Below, in pieces: positions 1 through 6,269 of a stretch of 7,491 nt of DNA; the stretch's first letter is position 1, and every line of letters starts with the position of its first letter. The DNA lies in contig CAMLNG010000168.1 in assembly GCA_946481195.1 (NCBI GenBank), forward strand, positions 1 to 7,491. The letters are read 5' to 3'. The DNA is from an uncultured Chromatiaceae bacterium (GTDB lineage: Bacteria; Pseudomonadota; Gammaproteobacteria; Enterobacterales; Alteromonadaceae). The notes beneath the pieces were generated by a model that saw only the letters and a list, made by a program, of their open reading frames with translations, had not been told where the DNA came from and ran no database searches. Both the position numbers and the translations under genes were made by a program.

Positions 1-646
1 CAATACCAAGTATAACTGGTAACATCTGAATATTCACTTTGGCATAGTCATCACGCCGGTGAATAGCCAGGGCCCAAAAATGCGGCGGCGTCCAGGCGAA
101 AATAATCATCACCAGCAACCAGGGTTCGGCCGACAATGCCCCGGTCATGCTGGTCCAGCCCAGCAGCGGCGGCATGGCACCCGCCAGACCTCCTATCACG
201 ATATTCTGCGGCGTTGCACGCTTCAGGAACATCGTATAGATGCCGGCATAGCCAAACAGGCTGGCTAAGGTCAACCAGGCCGTCAACGGATTCACAAAGC
301 CATACAATAAACCAAAGCCAATAGCGGCCAGACTCAAAGCAAAAGTCACTGCCTGCTGCGGGCTAACCCGCCCTGTAGCGACCGGACGCCGTTGTGTTCT
401 GGCCATCCGGGCATCGATGTTCTGATCCAACACATGATTGAGAGCTGCTGCCGCGGCTGACAACAAACCAATACCGGTTAATGCCATCAACATCATGCCC
501 GGTTGTGGCTCTGTAGCCGGGGCCAGCCACATCCCCACCCAAGCGGTTAACAATAATAACGCCACAACTTTAGGTTTGGTCAGCTGGTAATAGTCATTCC
601 AGCTTTGGCGGATTTCCTGCATCACTGCAATTCTGCTGAGATTCAT
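1..646 (-). CDS. cyoE: Protoheme IX farnesyltransferase (heme O synthase), 5' part, cut by the left window edge
   Basis: Inner-membrane prenyltransferase that adds a farnesyl group to heme b to make heme O, the substrate of CtaA in the heme A pathway. I translated 215 residues from the ATG at 646-644; the frame is open to the window edge. UbiA-superfamily signatures are visible: an Asn/Asp-rich first motif at residues 70-78 (N70, D74, D78) followed by MARTQRRPV, the segment [11 protein letters not shown] at 185-195, and the start of the second Asp-rich loop (HRRDDYAKV, 196-204). Several hydrophobic segments lie between them. Family members are usually about 290-300 residues, so roughly 80 C-terminal residues should lie outside the window. 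The start is supported by AGGAG six bases upstream and by a 4-bp ATGA overlap with the ctaA stop. The name ctaB is also used. The identification is firm; only the 3' end is unseen. Confidence 0.95.
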   Translation of the reverse strand, partial: MNLSRIAVMQEIRQSWNDYYQLTKPKVVALLLLTAWVGMWLAPATEPQPGMMLMALTGIGLLSAAAAALNHVLDQNIDARMARTQRRPVATGRVSPQQAVTFALSLAAIGFGLLYGFVNPLTAWLTLASLFGYAGIYTMFLKRATPQNIVIGGLAGAMPPLLGWTSMTGALSAEPWLLVMIIFAWTPPHFWALAIHRRDDYAKVNIQMLPVILGI

Positions 647-1695
647 GCCGGGCTCCTGTCTGAAGAGAGATATGAGTGTGCGGTGTCAGTCAATAACGCC
701 TGATGTCGCTGTCTTATGCCGTAACGCGCCAGCACTGTTGCGGCGAGCAGATTCGCTGCGACAAAGTTATGCGCCACGGCGTTGGGCAGTGGTAGCAACC
801 ACCAGATATTCAGTACACCGAGGCAGAACTGCACTAGCAATAACAACAGCACATACTGCGATTGTCGTCTGTGTCCCATCGCTTCAGACACAGGCAAAGT
901 GCGACTGAAACGCCATAATTGCCAGGCAAAAAAGCCAACCAGCAGCAGGGTCAGAACGGCTCCCAGCCGGTGACTGACATGGATGGTCTGGCGCGCCTCT
1001 TTACTCATCACACCAAACTCATAGTTGTCATGCCCCAGATGCAAATCAAAAGCTTCAGCAAAGCGTAACTGACCGGTCCAGCCGCTATGGCACAGCGGTA
1101 GCTCGACACAGGCTAAGGCGGCATAGTTTGCTGACGTCCAGCCTCCCAAAGCGATTTGGCCGACTAACACCAGGCAGGCCAGCGTTCCGGCCCGGCGCAA
1201 CCGAGTGGGCACCTCAACTGGGGTTGGGGTGACAGGTTTCAGCTGCCGGCGATACAGCCACAATAAGGTCAGCAAAGTGAAACCGCCGAGTAAGTGCCCC
1301 ATCACCACCAGCGGAAACAAATTCAGTGTGACGGTCCACATGCCGAGCGCAGCCTGAAACACCACCAGCGCCAATAAAGTCACAGGCAATAACCTGATTC
1401 TGCGTTGTTGCCACCAGCTCAACAGAAAAATACCGGCGATGACCAGTCCAAGTGTGCCGGCAAAATAGCGATGCACCATTTCATTGCGGGCTTTGTGTGG
1501 TTCCAGTGGCCGCTCTGGAAAACGGCTGGCGGCAACCTCTGCGTGATGATCCTGCGGTACCTGCAAAAAACCATAGCAACCTGGCCAGTCCGGACACCCC
1601 AGACCGGCGTCAGTCAGCCGGGTATAAGCGCCCAGTACAATCACTGTCATGGTCAAAGCAATGGCAAAACTGACAAGCCTTTGTATCCACATCAT
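643..1695 (-). CDS. ctaA: Heme A synthase (COX15/CtaA family)
   Basis: Polytopic inner-membrane oxygenase that oxidises the C8 methyl group of heme O to a formyl group, giving heme A for subunit I. The 350 residues show the internal duplication typical of the family: each half has paired histidines, H75 (in NEMVHR) and H134 (MGHLLGG) in the first, H242 (IHVSHRLG) and H309 (AVAHNF) in the second. E72 precedes H75 as in characterised homologues. Two periplasmic cysteine pairs are present, C34/C40 ([10 protein letters not shown]) and C196/C202 (ACVELPLC). About eight membrane segments can be seen. The start overlaps the stop of the SCO-like gene as ATGA. The sequence there is ATGATG, so initiation could be one codon later; the upstream GGGGA is a modest ribosome binding site, which fits coupled translation. 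The gene ends inside the cyoE start codon region. Confidence 0.96.
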   Translation of the reverse strand: MMWIQRLVSFAIALTMTVIVLGAYTRLTDAGLGCPDWPGCYGFLQVPQDHHAEVAASRFPERPLEPHKARNEMVHRYFAGTLGLVIAGIFLLSWWQQRRIRLLPVTLLALVVFQAALGMWTVTLNLFPLVVMGHLLGGFTLLTLLWLYRRQLKPVTPTPVEVPTRLRRAGTLACLVLVGQIALGGWTSANYAALACVELPLCHSGWTGQLRFAEAFDLHLGHDNYEFGVMSKEARQTIHVSHRLGAVLTLLLVGFFAWQLWRFSRTLPVSEAMGHRRQSQYVLLLLLVQFCLGVLNIWWLLPLPNAVAHNFVAANLLAATVLARYGIRQRHQALLTDTAHSYLSSDRSPA

Positions 1696-2207
1696 GTTGG
1701 TCCCCGGTCAAATTTCAGCAATTTCTGCAGGTCAGCCATCACATCTTTTCCGAGTAACGGCAATGATTCCACCGTGTCCGGTAACGGATAATGCAACAAT
1801 GCCAAGCCTTGCTGGTCGACTATCATCAGATTGCCAGCCGCCAAACCGGCAAAAGATTGCTGGATATACTTAATGTCTGGCTTGTTGAACGATGACGTGA
1901 CGGGTTGCTCTGTGAGTACCACCAAATCCAGTTGATCCTGCTTGCGGCCAAGCGCCAAATCAATTTGCTGCATTAAGTGTTCAATCGACTTGCAGGCTTT
2001 GTCGCAGCTGGCTGGTTGCAAATACACTAACCGCCAATGTGCCTGTGACGGCGTAATAGCCGGCAATAACCGAACTTCCCGCTCGAACCAGATGCCTTTG
2101 TTGTTCACACCGGCGTGATACCAGCCAGTTTTCAGCATGGCAAATGCCAGCAACACCGGTACTGCAGCGATGAATAAAAACAGACTGAGAAAACGCTGTT
2201 TACTCAT
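1692..2207 (-). CDS. Membrane-anchored SCO/thioredoxin-like protein of the cox cluster, function unproven
   Basis: A 171-residue protein with one N-terminal membrane segment (about residues 6-25) and a domain expected in the periplasm. Residues 58-72 (HWRLVYLQPASCDKAC) look like a thioredoxin-fold strand leading into a CxxxC pair, C68 and C72, the spacing used by SCO1/SenC copper chaperones. Residues 127-141 (NLMIVDQQGLALLHY) resemble the SCO strand and turn that end in a D-x-x-G hairpin. The histidine that SCO proteins place just before that strand as a copper ligand is not visible; the local sequence is FAGLAAGNLM. H139 falls after the turn. Its position between SURF1 and ctaA suggests a role in oxidase assembly, for example thiol reduction or copper handling for CuA, but this is inference. 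The gene overlaps SURF1 by 8 bp (ATGAGTAA) and ctaA by 4 bp; AGG five bases before the ATG supports the start. Confidence 0.85.
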   Translation of the reverse strand: MSKQRFLSLFLFIAAVPVLLAFAMLKTGWYHAGVNNKGIWFEREVRLLPAITPSQAHWRLVYLQPASCDKACKSIEHLMQQIDLALGRKQDQLDLVVLTEQPVTSSFNKPDIKYIQQSFAGLAAGNLMIVDQQGLALLHYPLPDTVESLPLLGKDVMADLQKLLKFDRGPT

Positions 2208-2928
2208 GACGACCTCGCTGATGTCTGACGGCTAAGGCAACAAACACCACCGCCACCGCTAACAGTGCCCACTGCAGCGCATAGGCACGATGCTTTTCCG
2301 GCGGCAAGATCACGGGTTGATAGTGCGAAATAAAATTGCTTTGTTGTTGATAAAACACTGCGTCCAATAACTTAAGACCACTGGTTTCAGCCAGCTGTTG
2401 TGGTAACACGGCCTGGATCCGCTGCGGATAACCGGCTGCGTCTTCCACATTCTGTCCAAGCAGAAACGGCCTTGGTGCTGTGCGCAGCACCCCTTCCAGC
2501 TCAACAACTTCAGGGATCAAAACCTGGGGCAGCGCTGTACGATCCTCACGCCCTGCTGTCCAGCCTAAATTCAGCAAAAACACCAGGTCCTGCGCCTGCA
2601 CCGGAACTACTACATCGTAACCCACCACGCCATTAACTATTTGATTGTCCAGCAGCCAGATATAAGGTGATACCCAACGTACCTGCCCTTTTAGTGGTGC
2701 GCCATCCAATGCTGCCAAATCTGTCATCTGCAGCTGCGCAACCGGCACACCGGCCTGTTGCTGCCAGTGCGCAATTTGCTGCAACTGCTGAGTTTTTTCC
2801 TCTGCACGCTGCCATTGCCACCAGGCTAACTTGCTTAACAGCAAAAATGCCGCCACAGTTATCAGCACAGCGAAATACTGCCATGGCTTTGCGGCAGAAG
2901 ATGCTGACAAATCTGTGGGTTGCGTCAT
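2200..2928 (-). CDS. SURF1 family cytochrome oxidase assembly protein
   Basis: Inner-membrane assembly factor that in bacteria such as Paracoccus and Rhodobacter helps heme A reach subunit I. Starting from the ATG at 2928-2926 it has 242 residues with the SURF1 plan: a first membrane segment at about 17-34 followed by WWQWQRAEEK (36-45, the family W-Q-x-x-R signature), a large periplasmic domain with NGVVGYDVVVPV (99-110) and LLNLGWTAGREDRTALP (118-134), and a second membrane segment at about 214-234 preceded by HRAYALQW. A longer reading begins at ATG 2943-2941 and adds MTGVL, but has no ribosome binding site. The shorter start has AGGTG at 2938-2934, five bases away, and I prefer it. It is the first gene of the minus-strand assembly unit; any promoter must lie inside or beyond the opposed DUF2909-type gene. 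Confidence 0.93.
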   Translation of the reverse strand: MTQPTDLSASSAAKPWQYFAVLITVAAFLLLSKLAWWQWQRAEEKTQQLQQIAHWQQQAGVPVAQLQMTDLAALDGAPLKGQVRWVSPYIWLLDNQIVNGVVGYDVVVPVQAQDLVFLLNLGWTAGREDRTALPQVLIPEVVELEGVLRTAPRPFLLGQNVEDAAGYPQRIQAVLPQQLAETSGLKLLDAVFYQQQSNFISHYQPVILPPEKHRAYALQWALLAVAVVFVALAVRHQRGRHE

Positions 2929-2941
2929 AAGGACACCTGTC
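2929..2941. promoter_or_regulatory. 13-bp divergent start region with back-to-back ribosome binding sites
   Basis: These 13 bases separate the start codons of SURF1 (minus, ATG 2928-2926) and the DUF2909-type gene (plus, ATG 2942-2944). AAGGA at 2929-2933 is the plus-strand ribosome binding site, eight bases before its ATG. CACCT at 2934-2938 reads AGGTG on the minus strand, five bases before the SURF1 ATG. The two sites abut exactly. There is no room for a promoter here, so each transcript must begin inside the coding region of the other gene or further out. Confidence 0.8.
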
Positions 2942-3151
2942 ATGCTGATTAAAATTGTGTTGGTCGCTTTATTAGTTTTTGTTGTATTTCAGCTGTTTCG
3001 CGCTTTATTTCTGATGTTAAAAAACGATCCGAATCAGGCATCGATGTCAAAGCATCTGGGCCGGCGTGTCTTGTTCTCCGTCCTTGTGATGGCGCTGATT
3101 ATTCTGGCGTTGGCGATGGGATGGATTGAACCTCATCAGCGACCTTATTAA
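2942..3151 (+). CDS. Small twin-transmembrane protein, DUF2909-like
   Basis: The only plus-strand gene in the window: 69 residues, two hydrophobic helices (about residues 3-26 and 44-61) joined by a polar, basic loop (KNDPNQASMSKHLGRR, 28-43), and the C-terminal end GWIEPHQRPY. This plan and sequence style match the small proteins annotated as DUF2909 or twin transmembrane protein, which I recall at the same place and orientation in pseudomonad and alteromonad cox clusters. Function is unknown; membrane location next to an oxidase suggests a subunit-like or assembly role, which is inference only. The open frame extends upstream to 2831, but that part is antisense to SURF1. The ATG at 2942 has AAGGA eight bases upstream and begins directly with a membrane helix, so I take it as the start. 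The gene converges on coxC, with a shared hairpin between them. Confidence 0.88.
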   Translation: MLIKIVLVALLVFVVFQLFRALFLMLKNDPNQASMSKHLGRRVLFSVLVMALIILALAMGWIEPHQRPY

Positions 3152-3160
3152 ATCAGCGAT

Positions 3161-3188
3161 ACAGACCCGGCAAGTACGCCGGGTCTGT
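3161..3188. terminator. Bidirectional hairpin terminator between convergent genes
   Basis: Perfect 11-bp inverted repeat, ACAGACCCGGC (3161-3171) and GCCGGGTCTGT (3178-3188), with a six-base loop AAGTAC. It lies in the 48-bp gap between the stop of the plus-strand DUF2909-type gene (3151) and the stop of minus-strand coxC (3200). The stem is GC-rich. The U-tract is short on the plus strand (TTT straight after the stem, counting its last base) and essentially absent on the minus strand, so termination may be incomplete in the coxC direction. Position and symmetry make a shared terminator the best explanation. Confidence 0.82.
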
Positions 3189-3199
3189 TTCAGTCCTTG

Positions 3200-4081
3200 C
3201 TATAACACGTAGACAAACACAAACAAACACAACCAGACCACATCGACAAAATGCCAGTACCAGGCTGCCGCCTGAAAGGCAAAATGATTGTGGGCGGTAA
3301 AGTGATTCTTCAGCATGATCCGCAGCCAAATCACGGTCAGAAAGATTGCGCCTAAAGTCACATGCAAACCATGGAAACCGGTTAACAAAAAGAAAGTATT
3401 GCCGTAAATGCCTGAATCCAGCCGTAAATTCAATTCCTGATAGGCATGCATATATTCATAGGCCTGCAGCGCTAAAAAGCTGGCCCCCAGTAAGATAGTC
3501 AGTAACAGCATCAAGCGTAATTGCAAGCGTTTCCCCTGCTCTAATGCCACATGGGCAAACTGCAGCGTGACAGAAGATGTCAGCAGAATTAAGGTGTTAT
3601 AGAGCGGGAGCCCCTGCCAAGGCATCGCATTGGTTTCGATACCGCCCGGCGTTTTGGTCATTGGCCAGTGTGCACTGAAATCCGGCCAGAGGATCTCGGC
3701 AGTCATCGCGTTATTGCTCTCACCATCGAGCCATGGCATCGCGATCATCCGCGCATAAAATAACGCGCCAAAAAAGGCAAAAAAGAACATGACTTCAGAA
3801 AAAATAAACCAGCTCATGCCCTGCCGGAATGATCTGTCCATTTGCTCGCTATACAAACCGCCCATCGATTCATCAATTACATTGCGAAACCAGCCGACCA
3901 GCATAAACAGCAGCAAGGCCACTCCGGCCAGCAACATATACTCGCCATGCCCTTCTTTGTTTCTGGTCACTTCGTTGACAAAATGACCGGCACCAAATGC
4001 CAATAAAAACAAAGCGACTGCGCCGACTATCGGCCATGGGCTTTGTTCTGGTACGTAGTAATGCTGATATGTCTTGGCCAT
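3200..4081 (-). CDS. coxC: Cytochrome c oxidase subunit III
   Basis: Membrane subunit of the aa3-type oxidase that stabilises the catalytic core and supports proton uptake. The 293 residues contain the seven expected membrane helices (starting near residues 17, 49, 89, 159, 187, 229 and 274). Family motifs are clear: WFIFSEVMFFFAFF (91-104, with conserved E96), GFHGLHVTLG (235-244, H237 and H240) and WYWHFVDVVW (274-283, H277 and D280). A longer reading starts at 4111 and adds ten residues, but it overlaps ctaG by 29 bases. The chosen ATG at 4081-4079 has GGGGAAG just upstream and lies one base after the ctaG TAA, a typical coupled junction. It is the last gene of the structural operon, ending before the hairpin at 3161-3188. 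Confidence 0.96.
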   Translation of the reverse strand: MAKTYQHYYVPEQSPWPIVGAVALFLLAFGAGHFVNEVTRNKEGHGEYMLLAGVALLLFMLVGWFRNVIDESMGGLYSEQMDRSFRQGMSWFIFSEVMFFFAFFGALFYARMIAMPWLDGESNNAMTAEILWPDFSAHWPMTKTPGGIETNAMPWQGLPLYNTLILLTSSVTLQFAHVALEQGKRLQLRLMLLLTILLGASFLALQAYEYMHAYQELNLRLDSGIYGNTFFLLTGFHGLHVTLGAIFLTVIWLRIMLKNHFTAHNHFAFQAAAWYWHFVDVVWLCLFVFVYVL

Positions 4082-4082
4082 G

Positions 4083-4649
4083 TTACTTCCCCGTCTGATA
4101 AACAACCGCACCGTTCGCGGCCGGACTATGCTGGGTTACGTCATACATCGTGTAAGACAGCGTGATAGTTGAAAATTGTGCCGGCAATGCCGGGTCTACA
4201 TAAAATTGCAATGGCATCATCAGCTTTTCGCCCGCTTTAAGCGTCTGGCGTTGAAAGCAGAAGCACTCCATTTTGTTGAAGTATAGTGCGGCCTGGCCCG
4301 GTGACACTGATGGAACCGCCTGTGCCACCATCAATGCTGAAGTTGGATTCTCCGCCGCATAATGTACAAGTTTGATCTCACCCGGATGCACCTGGATTTG
4401 CCGGACTTCCGGTTCAAACCGCCAGGGCATTTTCGGATCCGGCTTGGCTAAGAACTCAATAGTGATGGTGCGCTGCTGATCGGTTACAGCCCGATCAGCA
4501 TTAGCAGCCATTGTACTGGTTTTACCATTGAGCCCGGTGAGGTCACAAAACACGTCATATAGTGGCACCAGCGCAAAGCCAAACCCAAACATCAATACTG
4601 TGATGATCACCAGTTTGCGCAATAAGGGCAGATGGTCAGGTGCCTGCAT
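4083..4649 (-). CDS. ctaG: Cytochrome c oxidase assembly protein CtaG (Cox11), CuB insertion
   Basis: Membrane-anchored copper chaperone that delivers copper to the CuB site of subunit I. The protein has 188 residues: a short cytoplasmic N-terminus, one membrane helix (about 12-30) followed by PLYDVFCDLTGLNGKT (29-44, conserved C35), and a periplasmic immunoglobulin-like domain. The copper-binding motif CFCF is present as ECFCFQRQTL (128-137, C129 and C131), after YFNKM and followed by MPLQFYVDP (145-153), as in other Cox11 proteins. Length is normal for proteobacteria. It starts 9 bp after the coxA stop, with AGGA overlapping that stop codon seven bases upstream, and its own stop is one base from the coxC ATG. 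The name ctaG is used here in the Cox11 sense, not for the unrelated Bacillus CtaG. Confidence 0.96.
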   Translation of the reverse strand: MQAPDHLPLLRKLVIITVLMFGFGFALVPLYDVFCDLTGLNGKTSTMAANADRAVTDQQRTITIEFLAKPDPKMPWRFEPEVRQIQVHPGEIKLVHYAAENPTSALMVAQAVPSVSPGQAALYFNKMECFCFQRQTLKAGEKLMMPLQFYVDPALPAQFSTITLSYTMYDVTQHSPAANGAVVYQTGK

Positions 4650-4658
4650 GATGCTGTC

Positions 4659-6266
4659 CTACTTCACTTCCGGTGGTGTGGTAAAACTGTGATAAGGCGG
4701 TGGCGATGTCAGCTGCCACTCCAAACCCTCTGCACCTTCCCATACCTGATTGGTCGCCGGTTTGCCGCCGTTGATACATTTCACCACAACCCACAAAAAC
4801 AGTAGCTGTGACAGGCCAAAGGCAAAACCACCAATACTGATCAGCGCATTAAAATCGGCAAACTGCAGGGCATAATCCGGTATCCGCCTTGGCATGCCTG
4901 CCAGTCCGACAAAATGCATCGGGAAAAACAACAGATTGACCGAGATCAGTGAGCACCAGAAATGCCACTGGCCTAATGTTTCGTCATACATGTGCCCCGT
5001 CCATTTCGGCAGCCAGTAATAAGCAGCTGCAATGATGGAGAAAATGGCACCGGTCACCAGTACATAGTGGAAATGCGCTACCACAAAGTAGGTATCGTGG
5101 TACTGGAAATCTGCCGGCGTAATCGCCAGCATCAGCCCGGAGAAACCACCGATGGTAAACAACACGATAAATGCAATCGCGAACATCATCGGCACTTCAA
5201 AAGTCAAAGCCCCGCGCCACATAGTTGCGACCCAGTTAAAGACTTTTACCCCGGTGGGCACAGCAATTAACATTGTGCAGTACATAAAAAACAGCTCAGC
5301 GAAGACCGGCATCCCCGTAGTAAACATATGGTGTGCCCAGACTAAAAAAGACAACAACGCGATACTGGACGTGGCGTAGACCATAGATGCATACCCAAAC
5401 AACGGCTTGCGGGAAAACGTTGGCACAATGCTGGAGACAATGCCAAAAGCCGGCAGAATCATGATGTACACTTCCGGGTGTCCAAAGAACCAGAAAATAT
5501 GCTGGAACAAAACCGGGTCGCCACCACCAGCAGCATCAAAGAAACTGGTGCCAAAGTACTTGTCGGTCAACACCATAGTGACAGTGCCGGCCAGCACCGG
5601 CATCACGGCGATTAACAGAAACGCCGTGATTAACCAGGTCCAGACAAAGAGTGGCATTTTCATCCATGTCATACCGGGGGCACGCAGGTTAAAGATGGTC
5701 ACTATCACGTTGATTGCGCCCATGATGGAGGATATCCCCATGATATGGACAGAAAATACAAACAGAGCTGTACTATCGCCACTGTATTTGGTCGATAGCG
5801 GCGCATAGAAAGTCCAGCCAAAGCCCGGCCCACCGCCTTCCATAAACAATGACATCAGCAGAATCGCAAAGGCAAACGGCAGGATCCAGAAACTCCAGTT
5901 GTTCATCCGCGGCAGCGCCATGTCCGGCGCACCAATCATCATCGGGATTAACCAGTTTGCCAGACCAGTAAAAGCCGGCATCACGGCGCCGAACACCATA
6001 ATCAGACCATGTACTGTGGTCATTTGATTAAAAAATGCCGGTTCAACCAGCTGCAAACCCGGTTGAAACAATTCAGCCCGGATCACCATCGCCATCAGTC
6101 CACCGATAAAAAACATCGTCAACGCAAACAGCAGATATAGAGTGCCGATATCTTTATGATTTGTTGTATAAAACCAGCGTTTAAAGCCAGCGGGCGGATG
6201 GTGATGACCGTGATCCTCGGCGTGCGGGCCGGCATGCTTATGTGTATCTGTTGAGATTGTGCTCAT
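4659..6266 (-). CDS. coxA: Cytochrome c oxidase subunit I (heme a / a3-CuB catalytic subunit)
   Basis: Catalytic subunit that reduces O2 to water and pumps protons across the inner membrane. The 535 residues span 12 helices. Metal ligands are all present: H86 and H400 for low-spin heme a, H398 for heme a3, and H263, H312 and H313 for CuB. Y267 is the tyrosine expected to be cross-linked to H263. Proton paths of a type A1 oxidase are intact: D115 (in MIGAPDMALPRMNN) and E265 (FGHPEVY) for the D-channel, K341 (VPTGVKVFNW) for the K-channel. The N-terminal tail before the TTNHKDIGTLYL motif is rich in histidine (residues 9, 11, 15, 19, 21-23). The ATG is three bases after the coxB stop, with AAGGAG placed at the end of coxB. 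Identification is certain at family level. Confidence 0.98.
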   Translation of the reverse strand: MSTISTDTHKHAGPHAEDHGHHHPPAGFKRWFYTTNHKDIGTLYLLFALTMFFIGGLMAMVIRAELFQPGLQLVEPAFFNQMTTVHGLIMVFGAVMPAFTGLANWLIPMMIGAPDMALPRMNNWSFWILPFAFAILLMSLFMEGGGPGFGWTFYAPLSTKYSGDSTALFVFSVHIMGISSIMGAINVIVTIFNLRAPGMTWMKMPLFVWTWLITAFLLIAVMPVLAGTVTMVLTDKYFGTSFFDAAGGGDPVLFQHIFWFFGHPEVYIMILPAFGIVSSIVPTFSRKPLFGYASMVYATSSIALLSFLVWAHHMFTTGMPVFAELFFMYCTMLIAVPTGVKVFNWVATMWRGALTFEVPMMFAIAFIVLFTIGGFSGLMLAITPADFQYHDTYFVVAHFHYVLVTGAIFSIIAAAYYWLPKWTGHMYDETLGQWHFWCSLISVNLLFFPMHFVGLAGMPRRIPDYALQFADFNALISIGGFAFGLSQLLFLWVVVKCINGGKPATNQVWEGAEGLEWQLTSPPPYHSFTTPPEVK

Positions 6267-6269
6267 GCC

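Noticed and set aside
2831..2941. Upstream extension of the DUF2909-type frame, giving 106 residues.
   Set aside because: The extra 37 residues are antisense to the SURF1 N-terminus and polar, while the ATG at 2942 has its own ribosome binding site and opens directly into a membrane helix.
2929..2943. Longer SURF1 start at 2943 adding MTGVL.
   Set aside because: No ribosome binding site precedes it, whereas AGGTG lies five bases before the ATG at 2928.
3045..3050. Exact TTGACA on the minus strand inside the DUF2909-type gene, a possible -35 box for SURF1.
   Set aside because: No acceptable -10 hexamer lies 16-18 bases downstream (the bases there read TCGTTT or CGTTTT), so it is not called as a promoter.
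4082..4111. Longer coxC start at 4111 adding ten residues.
   Set aside because: It overlaps ctaG by 29 bases; the ATG at 4081 has GGGGAAG upstream and gives the normal N-terminus MAKTYQHYYVP.
5407..5808. 133-residue plus-strand open frame opposite coxA.
   Set aside because: It is antisense to highly conserved subunit I sequence, has no recognisable domain, and is best explained as a shadow of the coxA codon pattern. The same applies to plus-strand frames at 1405-1791, 6720-7067 and others.
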